Assembly (NCBI RefSeq): GCF_001005085.2
Contig: NZ_LBMU02000036.1
Coordinates: 1 to 40,585, forward strand
Source: Streptomyces humi
Lineage (GTDB): Bacteria > Actinomycetota > Actinomycetes > Streptomycetales > Streptomycetaceae
Length of the DNA: 40,585 nucleotides
Direction of reading: 5' to 3'
The translations under genes were made by a program, and so were the position numbers. Each line of letters opens with the position of its first letter. Within the stretch, counting starts at the first letter, position 1. A model generated the notes under the pieces. The model did not search any database. It was given only the letters and a program-made list of their open reading frames with translations, and was not told the DNA's origin. Positions 15,629 to 23,251 of the stretch are shown piece after piece.

Positions 15629-16630
15629 ATGCGCAGCAAACTCGTCCTGCACGCCGTCGACTCGCACACCGAGGGCATGCCCACCCGCGTGATCACCGGC
15701 GGGATCGGGACGATCCCCGGCGCGACCATGAACGAGCGGCGGCTGTACTTCCGTGAACACCGCGACGACATCAAGCAGTTGCTGATGAACGAGCCGCGCG
15801 GGCACTCGGCGATGAGCGGGGCCGTCCTGCAACCGCCGACCCGGCCGGACTGCGACTGGGGTGTGGTCTACATCGAGGTCTCCGGCTACCTGCCGATGTG
15901 CGGGCACGGCACGATCGGGGTGGCGACCGTACTCGTGGAGACCGGCATGGTGGAGGTGGTCGAGCCGGTGACCACCATCCGGCTCGACACCCCGGCCGGT
16001 CTCGTCGTCGCCGAGGTGGCGGTGGAGGAGGGCGCCGCGACGAACGTCACCCTCCGCAACGTGCCGTCCTTCGCCGTCGGCCTCGACCGCAGGATCACCC
16101 TCGCGGACGGGCGGACGGTGACCTACGACCTCGCCTACGGCGGCAACTTCTACGCCATCCTGCCGCTGGACGAGTTCGGCCTGCCCTTCGACCGGGCCCG
16201 CAAGGACGACATCCTGGCCGCCGGGCTGTCGCTGATGGCGGCGATCAACGCCGAGGCGGAGCCGGTGCACCCCGAGGACCCGTCGATCCACGGCTGTCAC
16301 CACGTCCACCTGCTCGCCCCCGGCGCGACGGCCCGCAGCTCCCGGCACGCCATGGCCATCCACCCGGGCTGGTTCGACCGCTCCCCGTGCGGCACCGGCA
16401 CCAGCGCGCGCATGGCCCAGCTGCACGCCCGCAGCGAACTCCCCCTGCACACCGAGTTCGTGAACGAGTCCTTCATCGGCACCCGGTTCACCGGCCGGCT
16501 CCTCGGCACCACCGAGGTCGCCGGCCGCCCCGCCGTCCTGCCCAGCTTCACCGGCCGCGCCTGGATCACCGGCACCGCGCAGTACCTGCTGGATCCCACC
16601 GATCCGTTCCCGGCCGGCTTCGTGCTCTGA
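15629..16630 (+). CDS. 4-Hydroxyproline 2-epimerase (proline racemase family)
   Basis: A 333-residue protein. Both catalytic cysteines of a racemase/epimerase are present: Cys91 in MCGHGTIG and Cys254 in PCGTGTSA. Presence of both argues against the trans-3-hydroxyproline dehydratases, in which the first is Thr. The expected reaction is trans-4-hydroxy-L-proline to cis-4-hydroxy-D-proline, the entry step of the pathway. The start at 15629 is chosen because GGAG lies 5 bases upstream and MRSKLVLHAVDSHTEGMPTR is the usual family N-terminus. An in-frame ATG at 15551, overlapping the upstream stop, would add 26 basic, low-complexity residues. It follows the deaminase gene and is followed by the GntR gene after 30 bases. 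Confidence 0.93.
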   Translation: MRSKLVLHAVDSHTEGMPTRVITGGIGTIPGATMNERRLYFREHRDDIKQLLMNEPRGHSAMSGAVLQPPTRPDCDWGVVYIEVSGYLPMCGHGTIGVATVLVETGMVEVVEPVTTIRLDTPAGLVVAEVAVEEGAATNVTLRNVPSFAVGLDRRITLADGRTVTYDLAYGGNFYAILPLDEFGLPFDRARKDDILAAGLSLMAAINAEAEPVHPEDPSIHGCHHVHLLAPGATARSSRHAMAIHPGWFDRSPCGTGTSARMAQLHARSELPLHTEFVNESFIGTRFTGRLLGTTEVAGRPAVLPSFTGRAWITGTAQYLLDPTDPFPAGFVL

Positions 16631-16660
16631 CGTCCCTGTACCGCCACCAGGAGTTCCACC

Positions 16661-17359
16661 ATGGCCGACCGGCCCAGCACCTCTTCCGCCCCCGCCATCC
16701 CCTCGCTGGGCGGCCGGAGACCCAACTACCGGGAACGGGTCGTGGACGTCCTGCGCGCCGCGCTGATCGCGGGTGAACTGCGGCCCGGCGAGGTGTACTC
16801 GGCGCCTGGCCTGGCGCCCCGTCTAGGCGTCTCCGCGACCCCGGTGCGCGAGGCCGTGCTGGAGCTCGCGAAGGAGGGGATGGTCGAGATCGTCCCGAAC
16901 AAGGGGTTCCGGGTCACCGCCGTCTCCGAGAAGCAGCTGGACGAGTACACCCACGTCCGGTCCCTGATCGAGACACCGACCACCGTGGGCCTTGCGGCCA
17001 CCGCCGGCCCCGAGGACCTGGAGGCGCTGCGACCGGTGGCCCAGGAGATCGTCGCCTCGGCCCGGAAGGGCGACCTGATCGCCTACGTCGAGGCCGACCT
17101 GGCCTTCCACCTGGGGCTGCTGGCCCTGGCGGGCAACGACCACCTGGTGGAGGTGGTACGGGACCTGCGGCGCCGCTCGCGGCTGTTCGGTCTGACGGCG
17201 CTGGTGCGGGCCGGCCGGCTGACCGCCTCCGCCGAGGAGCACCTGGAACTCCTGGACGCCCTGCTGGCCCGCGACGAACGGGCCGTACGCGAGGTGATGG
17301 CCCGTCACCTCGGACACGTCCGCGGGCTGTGGGCAGCCCGACCGCCCACGGACGACTGA
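16661..17359 (+). CDS. GntR/FCD family transcriptional regulator
   Basis: A 232-residue regulator. The winged helix is at about residues 24-90 (RERVVDVLRAALIAGELRPG, then LGVSATPVREAVLELAKEG), followed by an all-helical FCD ligand domain with the metal-binding pattern Asp/His (EADLAFHLGLL and late EEHLELL, RHLGHVRGLW). FCD regulators often sense the substrate or an intermediate of the pathway they control, so a hydroxyproline-pathway ligand is likely. It is the last gene of the hydroxyproline operon, 30 bases behind the epimerase, with GGAG before the ATG. It is convergent with the MFS gene, with only 3 bases between the stop codons and no visible terminator. Confidence 0.93.
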   Translation: MADRPSTSSAPAIPSLGGRRPNYRERVVDVLRAALIAGELRPGEVYSAPGLAPRLGVSATPVREAVLELAKEGMVEIVPNKGFRVTAVSEKQLDEYTHVRSLIETPTTVGLAATAGPEDLEALRPVAQEIVASARKGDLIAYVEADLAFHLGLLALAGNDHLVEVVRDLRRRSRLFGLTALVRAGRLTASAEEHLELLDALLARDERAVREVMARHLGHVRGLWAARPPTDD

Positions 17360-17362
17360 CCT

Positions 17363-19753
17363 TCACCCGTGCGACTGCCCGCCGGGATGCGCGAGTTCGA
17401 TGTCGTGATCGTGGACGTCGGTGCCGCCGACGTCCACGGCGGTGGCCTGCGGCGGGTAACCGGTGGCGATGACCGTGTACTGGCCGGTGTCCAGATCCGG
17501 GAAGACGTACGCGCCGTCGTCCCCGGTGGTGGTCGTGGCGACGACGTTGCCGACGGCGTCCACCAGGGTGACCCGGGCGTCGCCCAGCGGACCGGCCGCC
17601 GCGCGCACCGTGCCGCGTACCTGGGCGCCGGGCCGCAACTCGGCCTCGACGCGGGTGAGTCCGGTCCCGGACAGCTCCACGGGGAGCGCGAGCGGCCGGT
17701 GCTTGGGTGAGCTGACCGCGAGGGTCACGGTGCCCGGCGCCAGCTCGCCGGCCGTGAACTCGCCGAGCCCGTCGGTGCGCACGGTGGCGAGCACGTCGCC
17801 GCGCACGTCGGTCACGACCACCACCGCCCCGGCGACCGGCGCGCCGCTGTCGGCGGCCCGCACCAGTCCGGCGAGTTGGCCGGTGCCGGTGAGCAGCACG
17901 TCGTACGCGACCGGTTCGGCGCTCACCACCAGGGTGGTGGCCCGCGGCCGGCAGCCGTCGGCGGAGGCGATCAGGACGTACGTCCCCGCGCCGGGCGCCG
18001 GCAGCAGGTAGCCGCCCTCGGCGTCCGCGACCGCGCGGCCGAGCTGGCGCCCGCCGAGGGAGACGAGCGTGACGGCGGCCCGCCCGACGCCGGCACCGTC
18101 GGCCCCACGCACCCGCCCCCGCACGGCGACACCCGTCCCCGCCGCCGAATCCGCCGCCCCGGCCGTCGGGCCCGCCGTCGGGTCCACCGTCAGGTCCGCC
18201 GTAGGGCCCGCCGTCGGGTCCACCGTCAGGTCCGCCGTAGGGCCCGCCGTCAGGTCCACCGTCAGGTCCGCCGTAGGGTCCGCCGTCAGGTCCACCGTCA
18301 GGTCCGCCGTCGGTTCCGGCTGGGCGACCGCGGCGGTCCGCCTGCGGCGTGGGATGAACGCGGCCACGAGCAGGGCCAGCACCGCCGCGCCCGAACCCAC
18401 CGCCATGACCACCTTGAACCCGTTCTCGGAGGGCACCGCCGCGGTGCCGAAGGGGATGGTCATATGGGCCAGGATCACGCCGGCGACGGCGCTCGCGGTC
18501 GAGGTGCCGATGGACCGCATCAGGGTGTTGAGGCTGTTGGCGGCAGCCGTCTCGTGCGGGTCGACGGCGCCCATGATGAGCGCGGGCATCGCTCCGTAGG
18601 CGAATCCGATGCCGGCGCCGACGACGCAGGAGACGAGGACCAGCTGCCAGACGGCGTCCATCAGCACGATGTTCAGCCCGTACCCGGCGGCCACGATCAC
18701 CGCGCCGCACATCAGGGTGATCTTCGGGCCGAAGTTCTTGGAGACGAGGGCCGACAGCGGGGCCGTCGCCATCATCACCAGTCCGGTCGGCGCCATCACC
18801 AGGCCGGCGTCCAGGAGTGACTTGCCCAGGCCATAGCCGGTCGCCTCAGGCAACTGTAGGAGCTGGGGAAGCACCAGGGACATCGCGAACATCGAGAACC
18901 CGAAGGCGATCGAGGCGAGGTTGGTGACCAGGACCTGGCGGCGGGCGGTGGTGCGCAGGTCGACCAGGGGCTCGCGGGTGCGCAGTTCGTAACCGCCCCA
19001 GGCGAGCAGGACCACCAGGGCGGCGGCGAACAGCCCGAGCGTGGTGCCGCTGCCCCACCCCCAGTCGGCGCCCTTGGAGATGCCGAGCAGCAGACAGACC
19101 AGGCCGGCCGCCATGCCGAGGGCGCCGGGCAGGTCGAAGCGGCCGCCGGCACGCACCCTGGACTCCGGTACCAGGGCCCGTACCAGCAGTGCGGCGACGA
19201 CACCGAGGGCGGCCGAGGTCCAGAACAGGACGTGCCAGTCGAAGTGGTCGGCGATCAGCGCGGCGGCGGGCAGACCGAGGGCGCCGCCGACACCGAGCGA
19301 CGCGCTCATCAACGCGGTGGCGGAGCCCAGCCGTTCGGCGGGGAGTTCGTCGCGCATGATGCTGATGCCGAGCGGGATCACACCGGAGGCCAGGCCCTGG
19401 AGCGCACGGCCGACGATCATCGGCACGAGGGAGTCGCTGAGCGCGGCCGTGACCGAACCGGCGACCAGCATGACCAGGCTGGTGAGCAGCATCAGCCGTT
19501 TGCCGTACATGTCGCCGAGGCGTCCCATGACGGGGGTGGCCACGGCGGCGGCGAGCAGGGTGGCGGTGACGGCCCAGACCGCGTCGGACGCCGAGGCGTC
19601 GAGCAGCCTCGGCAGTTCGGGCACGATCGGGATCACCAGGGTCTGCATCAGCGAGACCACGATCCCGCCGAAGGCCAGCACCGCGACGACGGCGTTCGGG
19701 CGCGGCGCGGCGGTCTCCCCTGCCACTGCCGGCCGGGGCTGCGCATGGGACAT
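17363..19753 (-). CDS. MFS transporter fused to three Cna-B/carboxypeptidase-regulatory-like domains
   Basis: A 796-residue fusion. Residues about 20-475 form a DHA2/EmrB-type major facilitator with 14 predicted helices and motif A as GRLGDMYGKRLM. The last helix ends in FIPRRRR, so by the positive-inside rule the rest is cytoplasmic. Next comes a linker of twelve tetrapeptides of the form T-A/V-D/G-L/P (residues about 482-530), then three beta-sandwich repeats (about 540-625, 626-710, 711-790), each with a GxVxxxxGxPVxGAxVxV-like start and a GxYxLxxLxxGxYTV-like middle. The transported compound is unknown; the family mostly exports drugs. ATG at 19753 has GGAGG 9 bases upstream, and a strong promoter with an overlapping dyad lies at 19798-19826. 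Confidence 0.92.
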   Translation of the reverse strand: MSHAQPRPAVAGETAAPRPNAVVAVLAFGGIVVSLMQTLVIPIVPELPRLLDASASDAVWAVTATLLAAAVATPVMGRLGDMYGKRLMLLTSLVMLVAGSVTAALSDSLVPMIVGRALQGLASGVIPLGISIMRDELPAERLGSATALMSASLGVGGALGLPAAALIADHFDWHVLFWTSAALGVVAALLVRALVPESRVRAGGRFDLPGALGMAAGLVCLLLGISKGADWGWGSGTTLGLFAAALVVLLAWGGYELRTREPLVDLRTTARRQVLVTNLASIAFGFSMFAMSLVLPQLLQLPEATGYGLGKSLLDAGLVMAPTGLVMMATAPLSALVSKNFGPKITLMCGAVIVAAGYGLNIVLMDAVWQLVLVSCVVGAGIGFAYGAMPALIMGAVDPHETAAANSLNTLMRSIGTSTASAVAGVILAHMTIPFGTAAVPSENGFKVVMAVGSGAAVLALLVAAFIPRRRRTAAVAQPEPTADLTVDLTADPTADLTVDLTAGPTADLTVDPTAGPTADLTVDPTAGPTAGAADSAAGTGVAVRGRVRGADGAGVGRAAVTLVSLGGRQLGRAVADAEGGYLLPAPGAGTYVLIASADGCRPRATTLVVSAEPVAYDVLLTGTGQLAGLVRAADSGAPVAGAVVVVTDVRGDVLATVRTDGLGEFTAGELAPGTVTLAVSSPKHRPLALPVELSGTGLTRVEAELRPGAQVRGTVRAAAGPLGDARVTLVDAVGNVVATTTTGDDGAYVFPDLDTGQYTVIATGYPPQATAVDVGGTDVHDHDIELAHPGGQSHG
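18165..18308. repeat. 12-nt tandem repeat encoding the MFS linker
   Basis: Twelve consecutive 12-base units of the form GTCRGGYCCRCC with occasional GTA for GTC, also readable as a higher-order 36-base period. A degenerate thirteenth unit follows at 18309. On the coding (minus) strand each unit gives one tetrapeptide T-A/V-D/G-L/P. The 12-base length keeps the frame, so copy number can change without breaking the protein. Confidence 0.9.
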
Positions 19754-19797
19754 GGTCGGGCCTCCACGGGGCCGCTCGGGTCTGCACGACCCTCCCG

Positions 19798-19826
19798 AAT
19801 GTAAGTCAGTTGATTGACTTACTCAA
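19798..19826 (-). promoter_or_regulatory. Promoter with overlapping TetR-type operator for the MFS gene
   Basis: On the minus strand: -35 TTGAGT (complement of 19821-19826), exactly 17 bases, -10 TACATT (complement of 19798-19803). A perfect dyad GTAAGTCA-gttgat-TGACTTAC (19801-19822) fills the whole spacer. This is the typical layout of a repressor-controlled drug-efflux promoter. No TetR gene is adjacent; the nearest is at 8061-8633. Confidence 0.75.
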
Positions 19827-19907
19827 GGAGGACCGGGCACCGGGGAGTGAAGGTTCCGTGCGGCCCGACGGCCGCCACACCCCGGACCACGGCGGCGGCC
19901 CCTGTCC

Positions 19908-20930
19908 TCAGCTGGACTCGCGCACCACCAGCCGGCACGGCACCGTGTGCACACCCGGTTCCGGCTCGGCGTCGATGGCCTGGAGCAGTCGCAGTGCGGC
20001 GATCCGGCCGATCTCGGCCAGGTTCATGTCGACGGTGGTGAGCGGCGGGCGGCAGGCGAGCGCCATGGTGTCCCAGTTGTCGTACCCGACGACGGCGATG
20101 TCCCCCGGCACGTCCTTGCCACGCTCGCGCAGCGCGTCGGCCACTCCCCGGGCGATCTGGTCGTTGCCGCAGAAGACGGCGTCCGTGCGGGGGGCCGTGC
20201 GCAGCACGGCGTCGGCGGCCCGCCGCCCCCAGGCCTCGCTCCACTCCCCGAAGTGCACGCGCCCGGCCGCGGGTTCCAGTCCGGCCGCGGCCAGGTGCTC
20301 GACGGCGTGCCGGGCCCGGTCGCGGGCCGCCTGATGATGCTCGGGCCCGGTGACGTGGGCGATCCGGGTGCGGCCCGTGGCGAGCAGGTGCTCCACGGCG
20401 AGCCGGGCGCCACCGCGGTCGTCGGTGACGACGGAGGTGTCGGCGGGGTCGGCCGACGGGGAGAGGGCGTAGACGACGGGGATGGCCGGGTCGATGCCGG
20501 TCAGCGGCGGGCGGGGGTCGGTACGGCGGCCTGCGACGATGACCCCGTCCACCCGCCGGTCGGTGAGGTTGCGCAGGTGGTGCTGCTCGCGGATGGCGTC
20601 GCCACGGGTGTCGCAGAGCAGGACGGAGATCTTGCCGGCCCCGAGCGCGTCCTCGGCGCCGAGCAGTACCGGCGTGCTGAAGCGGCCGATGCCGTCCGTC
20701 GTCATCAGGCCGACGGTCCAACTGCGGCCGCTGTGCAGGCTCTGCGCGTGCTGGTTGGGCCGGAACCCGAGCGCCTCCACCGCGTCCAGCACCCGCTGCC
20801 GGGTCTCCGGACGCATCCGGCCCGCGCCGTTCAGCGCCTTGGACGCGGTGCCGACACTGACACCGGCGAGGGCGGCGACATCGGCGAGCCGGGCCCGGCC
20901 GACGGGCGGGGAGTCGGGAGCAGAGGTCAC
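19908..20930 (-). CDS. LacI family transcriptional regulator
   Basis: A 340-residue repressor. The N-terminal helix-turn-helix with hinge is RLADVAALAGVSVGTASKAL (about residues 14-33), followed by LGFRPN. The periplasmic-binding-protein-like domain has the usual landmarks FCGNDQIARGVADALRERG, VVGYDNWDTMALACRPPLTTVDMN. GTG at 20930 is the start that gives a normal N-terminus, with AGGAAAAGG upstream. The gene is divergent from the GH127/ABC/glycosidase operon, so it very probably represses that operon and is released by an arabinose-containing sugar. The candidate operators are GTTGCGCAAC (21110-21119) and the TTCG...CGAA dyad near 21229-21242. Confidence 0.92.
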   Translation of the reverse strand: MTSAPDSPPVGRARLADVAALAGVSVGTASKALNGAGRMRPETRQRVLDAVEALGFRPNQHAQSLHSGRSWTVGLMTTDGIGRFSTPVLLGAEDALGAGKISVLLCDTRGDAIREQHHLRNLTDRRVDGVIVAGRRTDPRPPLTGIDPAIPVVYALSPSADPADTSVVTDDRGGARLAVEHLLATGRTRIAHVTGPEHHQAARDRARHAVEHLAAAGLEPAAGRVHFGEWSEAWGRRAADAVLRTAPRTDAVFCGNDQIARGVADALRERGKDVPGDIAVVGYDNWDTMALACRPPLTTVDMNLAEIGRIAALRLLQAIDAEPEPGVHTVPCRLVVRESS

Positions 20931-21109
20931 GAGCAAACCTTTTCCTAGACGGTCTCTCGCTCGCACCGTCGGCCTTGCGACGGCAGAGCCGCCCCACATG
21001 GTCGCAGGCGCTCGCGCCAAGCGCCAGCCTCCGCAGGCAACTTGAAAAAAGTGCGCCGGGCGCCTTGACCCCCTCCCCCGACTGCCCTGTACTTCTCGGC
21101 GAGAAAACG

Positions 21110-21119
21110 GTTGCGCAAC
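21110..21119. promoter_or_regulatory. Candidate LacI-family operator
   Basis: GTTGCGCAAC is a perfect 10-base palindrome with a central CG, the form commonly bound by LacI-type repressors. It lies at the edge of the tandem repeats, about 100 bases before the predicted GH127 promoter and 180 bases before the LacI start. Assignment to the neighbouring regulator is by position only. Confidence 0.35.
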
Positions 21120-21206
21120 ACGGTCCCGCATCGCATCGCAACACGGTCCCGCATCACATCGCGGCGCGGTTCCGTACCGCATCGCGGCGCGGTTCCGTAC
21201 CGCATC
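21115..21206. repeat. Four 23-nt tandem repeats upstream of GH127
   Basis: Four contiguous 23-base units begin at 21115, 21138, 21161 and 21184, with 4 bases of a fifth at 21207. Units 1 and 2 start GCAACACGGTCCCGCATC and differ from each other by one base; units 3 and 4 are identical and start GCGGCGCGGTTCCGTACCGC. Units 3 and 4 each contain the dyad GCGGT-tccgt-ACCGC. The period is not a multiple of 3 and is about two helix turns, so repeated protein-binding sites on one face of the DNA are possible. Confidence 0.85.
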
Positions 21207-21213
21207 GCGGCCG

Positions 21214-21243
21214 TTGCTCCAGACAGTGTTCGGTATTTCGAAT
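21214..21243 (+). promoter_or_regulatory. Possible promoter and dyad of the GH127 operon
   Basis: TTGCTC (21214-21219), 18 bases, TCGAAT (21238-21243) is the best -35/-10 pair before GH127. It is weak at -35. TTCG-gtattt-CGAA (21229-21242) is a dyad covering the -10, with the palindrome TTCGAA inside. Related TTCGAA-rich sites occur in control regions of arabinan and xylan genes of actinomycetes. Confidence 0.35.
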
Positions 21244-21290
21244 CTCGTATCAGCGCCCCGGCACCCAGTCCCTCCCCACCTCGGAGAGCC

Positions 21291-23219
21291 ATGCCCCGCA
21301 CGCCTTCCGCCCTGCCCCTCCCCACCGGCCCCGTCCGTCCCACGCCCGGCGCCCGCACCGCGCTGCGCCCGGCGGCCGTCACCATCGACGGCGGCTTCTG
21401 GCACGACCGGCGCGCGACCAACGCCCGGGTCTCCCTCCCGCAGGGTCCGGAGCTGCTGGAGTCCGCCGGGAACCTGCACAACCTGCGGCTGGCGGCGGGC
21501 CGGGCCGAGGGCGATTTCCAGGGCGCGTACCCGTTCGTCGACACGGACGTCTACAAGTGGCTGGAGGCGGCCGCCTGGCAGCTCGCCGAGGACTCCGGCG
21601 AACCGCTGGCCGCCGAGGTCGAACGGATCGCCGCCCTGGTGGCCGCCGCCCAGCAGCCCGACGGGTATCTCAACACCTGGTTCCAGCTGGTCAAGGGCGA
21701 CGCACGCTACCAGGACCTGCGCTGGGGCCACGAGCTGTACTGCGCGGGCCACCTGATCCAGGCGGCCGTGGCCCACCACCGGGCCACCGGGCGTCCCGAA
21801 CTCCTCGACGTGGCCCGGCGGTTCGCCGACCACATCGACTCGGTCTTCGGCCTCCCCGGCAGCGGGAAGCCGATCGACGGCATCGACGGCCACCCGGAGG
21901 TGGAGACCGCCCTGGTGGAGCTGTACCGGGAGACCGGCGAGCACCGCTACCTGGACCTGGCCGGCTACTTCGTGGACCGGCACGGCCACGGCCTGCTCGG
22001 CGGCGAGGCGTACTGCCAGGACCGCGTCCCGCTGCGCTCGGCGACGAACGTCGAGGGCCACGCGGTACGGCAGTTGTACCTGCTGGCAGCCGCCGCGGAC
22101 CTGGCGACGGAGACCGGCGACGACGAACTCCGCGCCGCGGGCGAGCGGTTGTGGCGAGCCATGACGGCCACCAAGACACACCTCACCGGCGGTCTGGGCG
22201 CCCATCACGACCGGGAGGACTTCGGCGATCCGTACGAACTTCCCAACGAGCGGGCCTACTGCGAGACCTGTGCGGCGATCGCCTCGGTGCAGTGGAGCTG
22301 GCGGCTGGCCCTGCTCACCGGCGAGGCCCGCTACTCCGACCTGATCGAGCGCACCCTGTTCAACGGCTTCCTCGCCGGGGTCTCGCTGGACGGCGAGCGC
22401 TGGCTGTACGTCAACCCGCTCCAGGTCCGCGACGGCCACACCGACTCCGGGGGCGACCAGTCGGCCCGCCGCACCCGCTGGTTCCGTTGCGCCTGCTGCC
22501 CGCCCAACGTGATGCGGCTGCTGGCGAGCCTGCCGCACTACCTGGCGTCGGGCGACGAACAGGGCCTGCAAGTCCACCAGTTCGTCACCGGGACGTACGC
22601 GACCGACCGGGTGCGGGTGCGCGCCGAGACCGACTACCCCTGGCACGGCACGGTCGCGTTCACCGTCGAGGAGACCACCGCCGACGGCCCCTGGACGCTG
22701 TCACTGCGCATCCCGCAGTGGTGCCGCGAGTTCCGGGTGCGGTCCGGTGCCGACGCGTACGACCAGTCCGACGCCCCCGTCGACCACGGCTGGCTGCGGC
22801 TCACCCGCGCCTGGGAGCCGGGCGACCGGGTCGTCCTCGAACTCGGTCTGGAACCCCGGCTCACCGCCGCCGACCCCCGCGTGGACGCCGTACGCGGCTG
22901 TGTGGCGATCGAGCGCGGCCCGCTCGTGCACTGCCTGGAGCAGGTGGACCACCCGGGCGGCGGGCTGGACGACATCGTCCTCGACCCGTCCCGTCCGCTC
23001 GCCGTGAAGCACCGCCCGGACCTGCTCGGCGGCGTCACCACCGTGGTGGCGGCGGGCCGCCGGCGCCGGCTCCCGGACCGCGGCTGGTGGCCGTACGCCT
23101 CGGCGTCCGGCACGGGCGGCGAACCGGACGGCGAACCGGTCGAGCTGACCGCGATCCCGTACCACGTCTGGGCCAACCGCGAGGACGGCAGCATGCGCGT
23201 CTGGCTCCCCACCTCCTGA
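21291..23219 (+). CDS. GH127 beta-L-arabinofuranosidase, probably cytoplasmic
   Basis: A 642-residue enzyme of the family first characterised as HypBA1, which removes beta-L-arabinofuranose, for example from hydroxyproline-linked arabino-oligosaccharides. The zinc/cysteine active site is complete: Glu325 and Cys327 in YCETCA, Cys402 and Cys403 in CACCPPN, and Glu309, which lies 16 residues before Glu325, the same spacing as the acid/base Glu322 and Glu338 of HypBA1. The N-terminal domain is an (alpha/alpha)6 barrel with NLHNLRLAAGR and FVDTDVYKWLEA; beta domains follow after residue 430. No signal peptide, so it acts on imported sugars. GGAGAG precedes the ATG. First gene of a five-gene operon. 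Activity on other beta-L-arabinofuranosides is possible. Confidence 0.93.
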   Translation: MPRTPSALPLPTGPVRPTPGARTALRPAAVTIDGGFWHDRRATNARVSLPQGPELLESAGNLHNLRLAAGRAEGDFQGAYPFVDTDVYKWLEAAAWQLAEDSGEPLAAEVERIAALVAAAQQPDGYLNTWFQLVKGDARYQDLRWGHELYCAGHLIQAAVAHHRATGRPELLDVARRFADHIDSVFGLPGSGKPIDGIDGHPEVETALVELYRETGEHRYLDLAGYFVDRHGHGLLGGEAYCQDRVPLRSATNVEGHAVRQLYLLAAAADLATETGDDELRAAGERLWRAMTATKTHLTGGLGAHHDREDFGDPYELPNERAYCETCAAIASVQWSWRLALLTGEARYSDLIERTLFNGFLAGVSLDGERWLYVNPLQVRDGHTDSGGDQSARRTRWFRCACCPPNVMRLLASLPHYLASGDEQGLQVHQFVTGTYATDRVRVRAETDYPWHGTVAFTVEETTADGPWTLSLRIPQWCREFRVRSGADAYDQSDAPVDHGWLRLTRAWEPGDRVVLELGLEPRLTAADPRVDAVRGCVAIERGPLVHCLEQVDHPGGGLDDIVLDPSRPLAVKHRPDLLGGVTTVVAAGRRRRLPDRGWWPYASASGTGGEPDGEPVELTAIPYHVWANREDGSMRVWLPTS

Positions 23220-23251
23220 AACACCCCGCTCTACGACAACGAGGTCACCCC

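Larger units (their letters stand above)
20931..21290. other. Long divergent control region of the LacI gene and GH127 operon
   Basis: A 360-base noncoding region. From the LacI side it holds a stretch without clear signals, then a 10-base palindrome (21110-21119), four 23-nt tandem repeats (21115-21206), a weak promoter (21214-21243) and a leader ending in TCGGAGAGCC before the GH127 ATG. Reading frames run through it on both strands, but the 23-nt period breaks frame, so I regard it as noncoding. Confidence 0.6.

Noticed and set aside
17363..19753. MFS fusion as an assembly or frameshift artefact
   Set aside because: The frame is continuous, the repeats are in frame, and the three C-terminal domains show normal codon use with G/C third positions.
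21115..21206. CRISPR array
   Set aside because: The 23-nt units are directly joined with no spacers and no cas genes are nearby.
19908..22646. Extension of the LacI frame far upstream through the control region
   Set aside because: The added residues are antisense to GH127 and have no similarity to anything recognisable. The LacI N-terminus begins normally at 20930.
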